Of a stretch of DNA of 64,000 nucleotides, positions 12,255-24,587 are shown piece after piece (position 1 is the stretch's first letter; every line of letters begins with the position of its first letter). Location: assembly GCA_015698045.1 (NCBI GenBank), contig BLAL01000021.1, forward strand, positions 62,001-126,000. The letters run 5' to 3'. The DNA comes from Rhizophagus clarus. Taxonomy: Eukaryota; Glomeromycota; Glomeromycetes; Glomerales; Glomeraceae. The position numbers were made by a program, and so were the translations under genes. The notes below the pieces were generated by a model, which was not told the origin of the DNA, did no database searches, and saw nothing but the letters and a program-made list of their open reading frames with translations.

Positions 12255-12524
12255 TAAAAAATGGCCAATTTCAAGGGGAGATTTTTTTAACTTGTCATTA
12301 ATAAACAACCTTTGGAAAATTATATTGATGTATCAGTTAGAACTTGAAGAATAAGAAAAAAATTTTTTTACGCATATTTATTGGATAAAAATCAAAGTTT
12401 CTATGTGACAAAAAATCTAAAAATTTGAATATTTACTAATAAATCATAGTAAAAAAATGATCGATAAACTGCATATTTAATTAGTAAATCTATTTGATCC
12501 TCCTGATTCCAGAAATGTCCAGTG
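12255..12524 (-). repeat. Dispersed copy of a Plavaka-type element end
   Basis: The reverse complement of this ~270-bp segment matches 33,979-34,250 over most of its length. It starts CACTGGACATTTCTGGAATC, passes through GATTTACTAATTAAATATGC and GATTTATTAGTAAATATTC, and ends at GGCCATTTTTTATTAAA. The 34-kb copy lies directly upstream of a Plavaka-like transposase gene, so this is probably a detached terminus or a small non-autonomous relative. Confidence 0.6.
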
Positions 12525-13096
12525 ACTGATATTATACTATGCATTTCAGATGATCAATTCATATGACCGGTCTAAGCTATAATTATAAATTTGAGTTTAT
12601 TGTTTGAAGTGTTACAGATAAGATAATATTCCAACTTATCCTAGAAATACAATTTCACTAATTCAGGATTATAAGGGAATTGATTCTTATTTTTGCAATA
12701 CCATAAGTCATGTAATTTATAATTTCCATGTTTTCTATTACAAATAGGATATGGTAAGTTCTATAGCTGAAGTAATGTATAATTATAATTATTAAATCCT
12801 AAAATTATTTCAGAATTTCAAATATGAAAAATGTTTTAAGATGGACTTGATAATTAATTCTAGATCAGGTTTGGCTTCAAAAGTAATAACTTAAAATCAG
12901 AGGCTTGAAATTTATTTCACAGCTTTTAGTAATTATTATGATTCATAATTAGTTTCTTTCTTGTATTTTTTATATAAATTGAAATGGATCTTCTTTGTCA
13001 AAATGCTTGGTAATTCAATTAATTTGGCATGCCAATCCAGATATTCAGAGGTTACTATTTTATAGAATATGGTTTGAATATCAAAACTTTTGAATA
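12525..13096. other. AT-rich spacer
   Basis: No supported gene or repeat seen. Confidence 0.35.
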
Positions 13097-13590
13097 CTAG
13101 ATAAACAAACTTCTTAATTTTTTGTATCCTTCTAAGAATAATAATTTCTGGTTTTTCATCATACTATATTTCAAGAAGTGAAATTCCATTATCTTGATAT
13201 ATGCATCATTTTTTCTGATCATAATTAATGATATTTTTGAGTTTTTTAACATCTTTATACCAGCTAGTGCTATGAAACTGATATTAAGCTCTTGCACCTC
13301 TAATGCAATTTGGCATTTTTGAAAGAAGGCATTAAGCTCTAATTTGTTCAAGAAAGAAGGATGATATTTAATAATAAGTTTCTCATTAAGAATTTCCTTA
13401 ACTATTTGGATATATCTAGTCTGAAATTTGCAATTTTTCTTAGTTTCTGATTTTTTTTTTTTAAGTTCATTAAAATACCATCTAACTTCTCAATTTTGCT
13501 CCTAAGTTTAGCAGTCTCAGCTTTATATTTGGCTTTCTCTTTTACAATCTGCTTTAAAAAATTCAGATGGCATATTTAATAAATTTTATA
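13097..13590 (-). pseudogene. Decayed coiled-coil protein fragment
   Basis: From about 13,590 down, the minus strand encodes a charged helix (KAKYKAETAKLRSKIEKLDG) that reaches an A-run and shifts frame. An 84-codon frame then continues from 13,351 to the stop at 13,097 (NKLELNAFFQKCQ, later KNQKLLFLEGYKKLRSL). The homopolymer frameshift makes it a pseudogene. The family is not recognised, and it has the look of a repeat-encoded gene. Confidence 0.35.
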
Positions 13591-13717
13591 CTACAAGAAC
13601 AAAATATTCAAAAGTTTGTTAAAACAGTCAAGTAAAAGATTGGATTATACTAGGAAAAAAAAAGAAATTATATAACAATCTAGTCTATATAAGTATGTAA
13701 TTCATCCAATAATTCTT
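13591..13717. other. Short AT-rich spacer
   Basis: No signal seen. Confidence 0.3.
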
Positions 13718-14274
13718 TTAGACGGTTATTAGAGAGATAATGAAACTTATCATTGAAGAAGTTTTCATTTCATATTTTTCATCATAATAATAATAACCTC
13801 TATCATATTCATATTTATTATATCTACTGTATCCATCATCATCTGAATCGTCTAGCATTTTTTCTTCAGAATTACTAGAATTATTTTCATTGTTTGACTT
13901 ATTTTCATTCAATTCTTCTCCTAATTGCGAAGTAACTTCTTTATTCATTTTTTTATTGACTAAGATGTGAAATCAATTTCTTTATCAAAATACTCATAAT
14001 CCTTTACATATTTTTCCAAAAGCATTTTGTAGTAATCATCCACAGCTTCAAGCAAATTGCTTAGACAGATTTTTTTGAAATCATCAGAAAAATTAGAGTC
14101 ATGGGTTAAAAAAATAGGTATTATTGATTCACTTATTTTTGCTAAAATTAAGAGATTCACTCACACTTTTGATGCATCAGTTTGACTGGAAGAATCACCA
14201 TTAATAAAATTGTTCCAATCCTTATTGAAATTTGTACTGAGTTTATTGAGAAAAAATCCATAAATTAATGACAT
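13718..14274 (-). pseudogene. Decayed acidic/Tyr-rich two-part reading frame
   Basis: Starting at ATG 14274, the frame reads 37 codons (NFNKDWNNFINGDSSSQTDA) to an in-frame TGA, then resumes for about 66 codons (KKICLSNLLEAVDDYYKMLL) and stops at 13,960. Eleven bases later a second frame (13,948-13,718) is Glu/Asn/Ser-rich and ends with YDRGYYYYDEKYEMK. The acidic stretch followed by Tyr-rich sequence recalls the fragment at 216-566. It is probably the C-terminal half of a repeat-encoded protein broken by stops. Function unknown. Confidence 0.35.
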
Positions 14275-14649
14275 AAAATAAAATTCTTACCCTTAATGCA
14301 CCTTTACTTTTTAATATGGAATAATAACAAAAATAGTAGCTATTCCATTAAGTTTAACCTGGTTAAATTAATGAAATATAATAACTATAGATACAGAATT
14401 GTTCATTTTTTAATTGCTTAGTAAAATATGATGATGAATTAAAATATGATACAATAGAAGTTACATTTTTAGATGTTTTTAAAAATTTTGGAAAAGATTT
14501 AAATATATCTACTACATATAAATTGGTTTGGTATGCAAAGCATAGAATAAATATAATATTTTTATGGATACAACAAAGTTGTTTTCTAAAAATATATAAA
14601 AATTAATAATTTTTATTGATAATTTATTAATATCATAATAATAAAATTA
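14275..14649. other. AT-rich spacer with a small relic frame
   Basis: A plus-strand stretch at about 14,418-14,590 reads VTFLDVFKNFGKDLNI without a start or a family match. Otherwise AT-rich sequence. Confidence 0.3.
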
Positions 14650-15780
14650 AGTTTATTTTGCTAAAGTATAAGCTGAAGCTGAATTTGTAACAATAGTATT
14701 GATATTTACATTTTTTGATTGAGAATCTTTAATAAATTTACTAATTTGGTTCATGGCTTTATTTGTACCTTCACGATGTTCACTAATATTTTAAGCATTT
14801 CAAATCAGTACTTGTCCATCTGATCTTATTATAACTAACCCTAATATATTTTGCTTTAATATATTTTTCCCAATCATCTATAATATGTTAACATCTATTT
14901 TATTTGCACAAGTTATATTTTTTATTTCTTGTTATCATTCTTTCACAGAATCTTTAAGGATTATATCAGATAATTTTTGTCTTGTTAACAATTTTAAAAA
15001 TGATGAAATGAACTTGAAAAATTTGATAGTTTTCTCATTTTCTACTTAATGAAATACCCAATCATTAAATATTATCATTCTTAATAAAAGAATAGTATTG
15101 AATCTAGCTTTTTCATAAGGAAGAAGATTTTGACTTATATAGTTTTTAATATTTATTTATGCAGAACCAAATGGTAGTAATTTCTGTTTTTATATAAACC
15201 AATATTTTTATTGCTTGAAGTATTAGACATATTTGAAAAGTTTGAAAAATTTGAGTGATAGGAAATTGTTGATTTAGAATCATTTATATCATCATCTTGT
15301 ATTTCCAAAACTATTCCAATTCATAAATAATGATTAATTAATAAAGTATTAAATATTATTAAAATTATTAATTAAAAGTTAAAACAATAAAATTATCTTC
15401 ATGAGATCTTTTTTTAGCAGATACTTTTTGTAATTTGGCTTTTTATTTTTTAATTTGCTCTATATGATCATTTACATATTGATATTTATATAGAAAAGTG
15501 TCTTTAAAATATTAACAATTTATAATATGTTTTTTAATACTTGGAATAGTATTAGAAACTTTATTATTTTTTTCATTATAGTAATCTTTCGCTCATTGAA
15601 ATCCTTTTTTATTAATACAACTATTACAGACTGTAAAATAATTACTTTTATTGATCATTATTTAACAAACTGAAGTAACAAATTTTGCAAATATATGTAG
15701 AAGTTTACCATCACAGTTACTCATATTTGCAAATAAAGAAATTTTATTTTTAATTTTTTATTTTAAAAAAAAAAATTTTT
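14650..15780 (-). pseudogene. hAT transposase relic with BED-like zinc finger
   Basis: On the minus strand near 15,760-15,490 the sequence encodes a BED-type finger: VCNSCINKKGF, then about 25 residues including SIKKHI, then NC followed by YF. Further along, near 14,870-14,650, is LGLVIIRSDGQVLI and then NVNINTIVTNSASAYTLAK, matching the hAT core segment that normally reads V-T-D-x-A-S-N. Multiple stops (several where Gln or Trp is expected) and shifts separate the parts, and the C-terminal hATC dimerisation domain is not seen. It would once have cut and pasted hAT elements such as the MITE at 1.4-2.4 kb, though no specific link can be shown. Confidence 0.55.
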
Positions 15781-16619
15781 TATCAAGATTGTTATATTCA
15801 ATTATCATTTAATTGGCTAAACCAATCAAATTATAGGAAACTGAAACATCAGAATATGGAACTAAATTTCAATATTCCATTGGGTAGTTTTAGTGTTCTA
15901 AAATCTATTGTTCTATTGGATTTCAGTAATAGTTCCAGTACTCCAGTTTTCAGTTTTTGGCTATTTTATTATTAAAACTGGAAATTAACAACACTACTTA
16001 TAGAGAATATAAATAACAAAAGTAAGAGTATGACTAAATTATTAACAAAAAGTAGAAATAATTGTCATCTTTATAAAAAAAAATTATATATTATATAATC
16101 ATATGTTGATTTTTTAATTATTATAGCATTTGGCTGATCATTTGCAAAAGCCATTTAACTGATTATTTGCTTATAACTATTACCATTATTGGTTAAATTA
16201 CACAGCCAGTTTCCAATTTATTAACATGTGTTAACATAAAAATTTGCATAATGTAATTTATTTATAAACATGTAAATTTATGTAATTTTCTTATTCATAT
16301 CATATGTGATGATGGCATTCAGCTGTTAATTATATTTTTCTGTAAATTAAATTATTAGAATACTGACATTATGATAGGCGTATTATATTATGACAGATAT
16401 ATTGTAATATAACGTTTATAAATAAAATTTTTTACAATTAAATTTTTATAATGAATTAAATAAACATCTGGTAATTTAATCTTTATAATAAAAGTCATTA
16501 ATACTAATAGTAAAATATTTAGTATAATAAACAGTCAAAAATAATTTATAATTATGATAATATAAAAATATTTTTATTAAAATGAATAATATTAACTAAT
16601 CATTAATTTTTCAAATTAC
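15781..16619. other. AT-rich spacer
   Basis: The stretch at 15,820-15,970 contains loosely inverted words built on CCAATAGAAC and TCCAGTA/TACTGGAA but no clear element. Nothing else is supported. Confidence 0.3.
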
Positions 16620-16815
16620 TAGACTTAATTGACTAGCCTGACTTAATTCATCTTCATCATCAAGTATCTGAACTACTTTTTGAATCTGATATTGCTGATT
16701 TTGGACCACTTCTCAATTTTGATGTTGCTGCTACTAATATTGTGGCTGTTGCTACCTTTGTAATCATTATACCTGTTGTAGCTATTGCCATTGTGATTGT
16801 GATCCTAAAATATTA
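16620..16815 (-). pseudogene. Gln-rich fragment with CAG-to-TAG type stops
   Basis: The minus strand reads SQSQWQ, then a Gln/Tyr/His run with at least six stop codons, four of them TAG and adjacent to CAG/CAA codons. It then reads VVQNQQYQIQKVVQILDDEDELSQASQ. The stops sit where Gln would continue the run, as expected from C-to-T change on the coding strand. It may be the tail of the nearby hAT relic or of another protein. Confidence 0.4.
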
Positions 16816-17746
16816 TTTAGAATTAATACTATTAAAAAATTAAAATTACACTACAAGATTCAAAAATAATATTTACTTGGCTTTTTTCAAAAGAATTCTT
16901 TAAATTCTAAATGATACCTCTTTTTATTTCTCATTTGACTTCCTCTCCAATTTTCATTAAGGGATAATTTTATTAACTAATAAAGATTATGTAAAATTAG
17001 CCTATTTTGAAGAAGTAATAACAGCATTATATAATATTGAATATTTACCGGACAATATTTCATAATTCCAGGTAATCTTTAAAGTTTCAAAGTCCTTTTT
17101 AATAGTGCTTTAAAAAGGAATTTAATTAAAGATCACAAAAATTAATTTATATATTATTAAATACTGTATATTATATTTTTTCATTATATATATATTTATT
17201 TAATATAACTTTATTTATTATGAAATTTTACATTATAATAAATAAAATAAAGATAAAAAAATTAATTTTTTTAAAACTATAATTTAAGTGCAAATAAAAT
17301 TTTTATTGATTTTATATAAAATTAAAATCCTACTTTAAATATTAAAAATTATATAATAAAAGTTGTTTTTTATATTAAATTCTATATATTTTATTAAGTT
17401 TTAATATAATTAAAATTAATTATCAATAAAATTGTTAAAGTCAAGTGTAAAATTTTTTAAATTTTATAATAATCTTAAGAAAATAACTTTTGACTAATGG
17501 GTAATTTTTAATTTTTTAATATATATAATATATAGTTTTTATTAAAATGATTTTATTTTTCATAAAGTTAGATGAGAGCTGAATTTTTGGTAAAATTATA
17601 AGCAAATTTGCCATCAATTACTTATGGTTTACTTGTAAAATAAATAATTTTTATAAAAATCTTTATTACATATTTCAATAAATGAATAAAAATAAAAGAT
17701 TATAAAAAAAAAATATATATATATAATATATATATAAATTTATAAA
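16816..17746. other. AT-rich intergenic region
   Basis: Very AT-rich, with TA dinucleotide runs near 17,700-17,735, serving as the 3' flank of the CAP-like gene. No gene seen. Confidence 0.4.
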
Positions 17747-18829
17747 TTAATTAGTTGTTTCATTATTATTTGTATTTTCATTATTTTTATTTTCAGCTTC
17801 AACTTTTTCTTTTTCTTTTTGTCTCAATCTTTCAGCATTAGCACTAGCTTTAACTGTCCATTCTTTCCATTCTCTTTGAGTAATAGGAAACCAATTTTCA
17901 GCACGAACTAATTCTTCAGTAACTAATTTATTATCTATCAATCTAATAATATTTTGTTTATTTAATGAATCCTCCTCATTGTCTTTTTCATTATTAAAAG
18001 TATATTTCTCTTATTTTTTAAAAAATATATAAAATATATATATATATATATAATTAGTAATTGACAAAATAAAAAAAGAAATATATATATGTAGAATAAT
18101 TGACATTTAATTACCTTGGTCATTTTCAAAAATTTTTAAAGAAAATTTGGATGTAGTAGTCCAAACAGCAGAGTAAAAATGATTCGGATTATTATAATTT
18201 AAATTGATATTTTTACAATGATCAATCTGTACAGTTTGCACCTGAGAATTTAACTACAGATTTATTTTTAACAAAATGGGAAAATAAGAAAATTTAGTAT
18301 TAATAATCGGGTAATTATAAAAAAGAAATTATTTTTTGTTTGCTTACATTAAGATTGACATTATCGGACTTCCACACTTCAATAATAGAAGTAAGAATTT
18401 TATCATTTACAGTCAATTTCAAATTTTTACATTCCTCTGAAAAAGAGAATTATTTCAAATAAATATTAAACATGATTTGATTTATTTAGTAGGAAAAAAA
18501 AAGCTTTACCGATCATAATTTTAGTGCAAACACTATCGATTATGTATTCCATATCATCACATAATCTCAAGAATACAGTAGAATTGGAAGGAATCGAAGT
18601 ATTATCTAAATGTTTTACTTGTGAACTTTCTTTTTCCTACGAATTTTTTTAAGAAAAAGGAGGGAAATTTACTAAAAATGGTTTCTTTTATATTTAGTAA
18701 AATAAAGTAATATAGATATATATTTATTACAAAAAATTTTCGTTGACTTAATAGTTGTTCAACTATGGCTTGGGTAGAGTTAGGTATTTGAGAAGTGGAT
18801 GAAGTTGGTTGCTGCGATGATGCACTCAT
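17747..18829 (-). CDS. CAP/cofactor C-like domain protein, 238 aa
   Basis: Five exons on the minus strand: 18829-18731, 18636-18510, 18436-18348, 18253-18115 and 18009-17747, all with GT-AG introns (74-105 nt) whose phases match, giving 238 codons plus stop. The first ATG in frame is at 18829. The N-terminus is Ser/Thr/Gln-rich. Residues ~45-165 form alternating beta-strand text (FLRLCDDMEYIIDS, IIEVWKSDNVNLNL, VQTVQIDHCKNINL) typical of the right-handed beta-helix of adenylyl-cyclase-associated protein C-termini and tubulin cofactor C. CAP binds and recycles actin, and cofactor C is the GTPase activator of tubulin folding; which applies here cannot be decided. The C-terminus (REWKEWTVKASANAERLRQK) is a charged helix ending in Asn/Glu repeats. 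The protein is much shorter than full CAP, lacking the N-terminal helical domain. Confidence 0.72.
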
Positions 18830-19137
18830 TTTCACTTTATTGAACTAAATTATTCAATAAAAAAAAACAACAAAAAGATGTTTGCAAACTGTTTATATGC
18901 ACTTTTGAAACTCCGGCTCCGAGCAAATGAGCCAAGGATTGCGTAATCGGTTACTCCTGGCGCAGTATTAAAATAAAAAAAGGAGAAAAAGAAAAAAAAA
19001 AATTGCCAAGAATATAAATGGGTTTATTAATAATAAATCAACAATACATCTATTTATATATATGAAAAATAATTAAGTTTTACAAAAAAATTCAAATCAT
19101 TTAGATTGGTTGATAAGAAATCAAAATTTCGGGTAAA
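18830..19137 (-). promoter_or_regulatory. Intergenic/promoter region of the CAP-like gene
   Basis: About 300 bp between two co-oriented minus-strand genes. A relatively GC-rich patch (18,910-18,965: CTCCGGCTCCGAGC, CTCCTGGCGCAG) stands out in the AT-rich background and is a candidate upstream element. The remainder is T/A runs. Confidence 0.35.
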
Positions 19138-20151
19138 CTAGAAACTACCAGAATAATAACTATCAGATTGACCACCCTGACCACCTCCATGTTGTTGTGG
19201 TGGAGGAGGATATTGACTGCCTTGACCACCTTGGACTCCATGTTGTTGTGGAAGTGGATATTGACCATCTTGACCGTCAGATGGAGGAGGATAATAAGGT
19301 GTGTCAGCTGGTGGAGCATATTCATTTCTATATTGAACCGAGGGTGACTGGGGTGGAGGATACTTTTCATCACTTGTACTTAGATTGCCACTTCCTTCAA
19401 CAGAAATTTTGTGTTTATCTTTCGAATTTTTCTTTTTATAACGATTATATACAATGATTCCTATAAAAACAATAACCACCAGTAATATACCACCTACTAA
19501 TCCCCATTTTATTGCTGGTGTAATTGTAGATTTTATTTCCGGCCTACACAAAGAAATTATTTAAGTTCGCCTTTTTAAAAAAAAAAACGATTTAAAGGAA
19601 AAATACATACATGGTTTGAGTGAATGTAGTACCAGCTTTATCACATTGTTTCTTATAATCTTCTATAGGTGAAACAACAAATTCTGTTCCTGTAGCATTA
19701 ACGAAACATCCTAGACATTTCGATAACGTATCATAATAAGGTTGATTACACATACATCTTGCTAAACTGCGATCTAAGGGAAAGGTGAAGAGTTGTTAAA
19801 CGGAAAAAGGAAAAAAGAAATCTATCACATATTTGATTTTAACTTACCTTCTGGTCTATAAGTGCCATTTCGAATACCTTCCTCAATGTATTTATCAGGA
19901 GTTTTAAAAGATCCATTGCATAATTTTAAAGTATCATTAGCATTGGTACATGAGATGTTATTTAAGCAACTTTCTGCTGCATCTTCAGTACTTCCACTTG
20001 ATGTTGGTATTGTTGTACCCTCAGGAGATTTAGCACTAGTTGTTGGAGAATGTGCAAGTGTATTCACTTTCTCTTGTGCAATTATCACATTTACCACTAA
20101 GATTAATATTATTGTAAAATATATAATTATATTATATTTCTTTAATGTCAT
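19138..20151 (-). CDS. Single-pass membrane protein with Cys-rich ectodomain, 290 aa
   Basis: Three exons: 20151-19848, 19773-19611 and 19543-19138, with GTAAGT/GTATGT donors and matching phases. Residues 1-25 form a signal peptide (positive start, then a long Ile/Leu/Val core). Residues 30-60 are Ser/Thr/Pro-rich, so probably glycosylated. Eight cysteines follow at about 62, 68, 78, 108, 110, 121, 124 and 145, a likely disulfide-bonded domain. A transmembrane helix spans ~169-188 (GLVGGILLVVIVFIGIIVY), followed by basic residues, then a cytoplasmic tail rich in Pro, Gly, Gln and Tyr with PPP clusters (about 210-290). That layout suits a surface receptor or wall-anchored sensor with SH3/WW-type tail partners, which is inference. 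I do not recognise the ectodomain. The antisense frames across it are shadows. Confidence 0.8.
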
Positions 20152-22844
20152 TTTTCAAAAACTAATATTGCTACTCTTTTAGATATGACCGTTACATACA
20201 CAGGAACTAAAAAAAGATTATTTTACTCTCGCTTTTAATTACTAACTGAATATTAGATTTTTATTTATCTTATAGAAGAAGTTAGAATTTAGTTTATTTT
20301 TTTATATTTTATTTTATTTATTTATTTATTTATTTTTTTTTTATAGCAATAAATAATAGAAGGAAAGTCCAATTTGGGGGTTTTTTTTTTTAAAAAAAAA
20401 AAAATCTGTCATATATATATATTTTCAAAATATGCTATGCATTTTGTCTCAAATATATATTATATTTTCGGCTTATCTCCCAAGCATGAGCGGATCTATT
20501 TACAAAACAAAATATATTGCACGGCCACAATCGGATACATAACTGTTTAAACGCGAAACAAATTGGGATATGTATTACAAAATAAATTAAAAAAAATTTA
20601 AAAAAGAAAAAAGCCACGCAGATAAATATTGGTATAAAAGCCTCCTTTTTAAACTAAAAAGATCTTCTATTATCCGTAAAAGGTAAAACATACATAGATC
20701 GATTAATCCTAAAATTTCACAGATCAAGTTTTTAAACAAATAATAATGATGATTGAGGCGCAGCGGTTGTTTTAATAATATAATGTATTTTAGAAAGTTT
20801 CAAATATTGAAGCTCTTGATATATCGGAAATGGACTCCGATTGTAAATAACAATATATTTATTAAATTACTAAATTGTGAAATTTTTGACGATTAAATTA
20901 AAAATTAAATTCATTATTGTATAAGAGATGCTATATGAGTAGTAAAAATTGGTAGCACAAGAAATACAATGGAAAAGTTTATAAGTAAATTATTGGTTAT
21001 TATCACAGAAAATTCTTTAAAGATAAACAACCGATGAATCTGTATTCTCTTATGTTAAGCATCAAAATATCGTACCGATGTACCGTCTTATTTGTTACAA
21101 TTATCACATGACTTGTACGACAAAATTAATTAAAAATAGGGAAAGCGCCAAACAATTCATCCCACGTGTTCTGTTACTCCTGTATCAAAATCATCTCGGG
21201 TGAACACTTTGATTGCAAACGCAATTTTATTCAGTGGACAAACACAGTGGCTTCGAAAAATGTAAACCACACGGAATAAATATGATGATAGATCTTTCAT
21301 TCCGCTAAGCCCATACGGAAGAGAGTGATTTAATTTGAAGAGATCAAATAAGCATACAGCTGTGAATTTTCTTTCTCCGATGCAAACATCAGTTGATTTG
21401 CTTATTTGATTACCCAAAGTGTATGTATTAAGGTCGAATCCAATCAAACCTAACTAGGTTAGACAATAAACCTATACTTATGATAATGCATCAAAAATTA
21501 TTTGACATATAAAATAGTTAATCCCAAGATTAATTTATAAGCTCGGTCCACTTTCTAAATAAAGAATTCATTTTAATAAAATCTACCCGTTTTACTTTTA
21601 TTAAATTAACTTGAAACTATTATTTATCGATATTTTTCCCAGTTTCAACTTATAATAAAAATCCGTACTACATTTGTTTTATTATTCCCCTATAGATACG
21701 TTTTGAAAGCGGATGTTTTTCTAGAAATTTTTCCTTGTATCCTTCGCAGAAGTATCGGTCTATTTTTGTGCCTATTAATTTTTAATAATTATATGCATAT
21801 AATGATTAATTAATTTTCTCCTTACTGGAAGTACATATTTGGAATAATTTAATTTCGGTTTTGCTAAAAAGAAAGTTCTTTATAATTTACCTTTTATTAA
21901 TTAAACAATCCAGTAATTATCAAGTTAAATGTCGGACCAATTGTATGACGCAAGCGCCACAGTTGCCACGTTTCATGTAATCTGTAAGTGGCAAAACAAT
22001 ACAACATTTTTCTTAATGTTTACCCCTGTTAAGATAGCAGAATTTTATATTTAATCGAAATTGTTTAATACGTACAAAGCCGTTCCTAACGCACCAATTA
22101 TTACCATATATACAAGTACTATGATTATAACGAGAAAAAAAGTTATTACAAACGAAACTCCGCAGTAAGAGACGATGCAATATATTTAATTTTTCTAGAG
22201 AGATTAAACCATATTTTCATATCTTCTCAAAAAAAAGCTTTTAAAATTATAATTCCTGAATTGATATCCTACCTTTTTTACTCAACTAAAGTGCTACGAC
22301 ACACAATCGTTACGTATTTGACTATTAGATAATGTGATCTCAAGTATCTCCTTCAAATTGATATAATTGTGCTCAAGTACCTCTTTCATAGTTTAACATA
22401 TATGCAGCGAATTTTTTTATGATAATTATATTTATAGTCTTCTCCGTGCCTAATAAAATATCCCATAAAAAAACTTTTAAATGACTTTATCGAAATTACG
22501 ATTTAGTGAGCGTTTCTATTAATTGAATATCATTTGAAAAAAAGGCTCTCTTGTTGTTGATCAAAATAAGGAAACTCTGATCAATCAGATCACTCATCAG
22601 TTTATCAATTGAGGTACTTGAGGACGGCCATAAGCAACGGATTGTTTATTGTGAAATATAGATAACTATCGGCTCTAATCGATTGATATTTCTAACAAAT
22701 ATCGCGATAAACTCGAAGTGATGTACCTCCAATTAAAGTACGCATACTATTTTGATCTACACCTTGTGTCACAAAAGTAAATTATTATTTAAACACAAAG
22801 TACCGATGAATTCAATCTTTGCTTTTCGTGCAAAATAAAAAAAG
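20152..22844. other. Long intergenic region between divergent genes
   Basis: Separates the minus-strand membrane protein from the plus-strand MED5-like gene. It includes TTTA microsatellite-like DNA (20,290-20,340). A less AT-rich block lies at ~21,150-21,460 whose minus strand has a 96-codon open frame after an acceptor-like CTAGTTAG (GERKFTAVCLFDLFKLNHSL); I cannot assign it and it may be an exon or chance. The remainder, including 21,700-22,830, shows no convincing exon. Any missing 5' exons of MED5 would be sought here. Confidence 0.35.
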
Positions 22845-24556
22845 ATGAAGTATAATCAATCAAATGGTGTGATTAATTCACCTGCTATACCATCAATATC
22901 CATAATGTTTTTTGTATATAATTTGGTAAATACTTTTGATGAATTTTTATCGACGTTACTTTCAATTTACGTTAGTTATTTTATATTGAGAATTTTGAAT
23001 TTGTTTTTTTAAAAAAGAAGTATATTTTTTTTTAAAAGGTGCAAACTAGACCTGTTATGACAGACGATATGGCAGTTGAATATTTAGAGAAATTGCAACA
23101 TATTCAGGTATCTACTCTTTCGAAAAAAAAAGTCATTTTCAATCAATATCATAATTCGATTTTTTAACTTCTTAATTCGAAAAAATTAATAACATAGGTT
23201 TCATGTGATCATGAATTTTATGTAGAATTATGGATGTCAGCGTTAACGGGATTAGCTGAAGAATGCGATAAAACTTCAACAGACAGGGCACAACACACAT
23301 TATTATGGAAAAGTTTTGTGTTAGTTAAATTACCTTCATTAATCGAAAAATTAGAATTAAAAAAATCTAATAAATTAAATTCTGAAGAAAATAAGGTAAT
23401 GTAGAAAATGGGTTTTCTTAAAAAATTTTGATTCTATTCAATAATAATGGAAAATAAATTTTGTAGTATTATTGTCATGAATGTGTTATAAATCAATTAT
23501 TTGGATTTAAAGGTTTGATTAATGCATGTAATCCGCTTGTGGAAAATGATATATTCCGGTAAAAATTTTAAAATATATATTTATATATTTATGTGTATAT
23601 TAAATTAATTATTAATTAATATTTTATCTTCATTTTGTTATAATTTAGACCTGAAGATATAACAATAGATATATTGAGAGTATGTTTAAATAGGAAGTTA
23701 GTAAGAAAAGAATTTGTTAATAGATTTATAGAATTAGAATATGAAATAGATGTGGGAGATACTGGGTTAACAGCAGGAGCTATATTAGATGATCCAAGTA
23801 GACAAATTATTGATCATTTAGTATCAACCGCCACAACAAGTTTTTTACATCAAGAATCTCGAGTTGAAACGATATTCAAGGTACGATATTATTAAAAAGA
23901 TTAAAAGGTTTAAGAGAGTATACTCTTAATTCAACTTATTTACTTCATAGTTAATGAGTGAATGGAGTACAAAATTAGAAGTGACACCATTAGCTACACT
24001 TTGTCGGTCTCTTATGGATGTTCCTACATTGCTTGATATTATTCATTTATATCGGCATCCTTCAGAATTTATTTCGCCTTTAGAACGATTATGTAACACA
24101 TGGACAAGCAAGACGGATTCAAAGGGTATGCATGAATTATTCGTTATATAATTTACATGTAGTTTATTTTATTTTATTAATCCTTTATTTTTTAGAGTCA
24201 CTCCTTCGTGATTATGAAAATTTTGGAACAATTTTCTTATTTTTAATTAGTGTAATTGATAGATATGAGGTAAAAAAATCAAAAACTTTGAATTTTCAAT
24301 CTGATTTACAAATTTCATTAAGAATTTTTTTTTTCTTTTTATAGTTCCATAAAAATATTAAAGATGTTCTTCATGATGAAGAAGGATTTTGTTATAAATG
24401 GCTTATACAATCAGGAAGTACATATGATATAGATTCACTTGACCATGAAAAAAGCATAATAACTAGATGGGTTTCAGCATTATCAGACGCAAGTCAAGAA
24501 ATTCCCGAGGATTTGATTCGGTAATGTAAAAAATTTTTTCTGCATTCATAACCCCC

Positions 24557-24587
<31 letters not shown>

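Noticed and set aside
19197..19457. Plus-strand frames antisense to the membrane protein gene (also 19,862-20,182)
   Set aside because: Shadows; the minus strand has a coherent three-exon gene with signal peptide and membrane helix.
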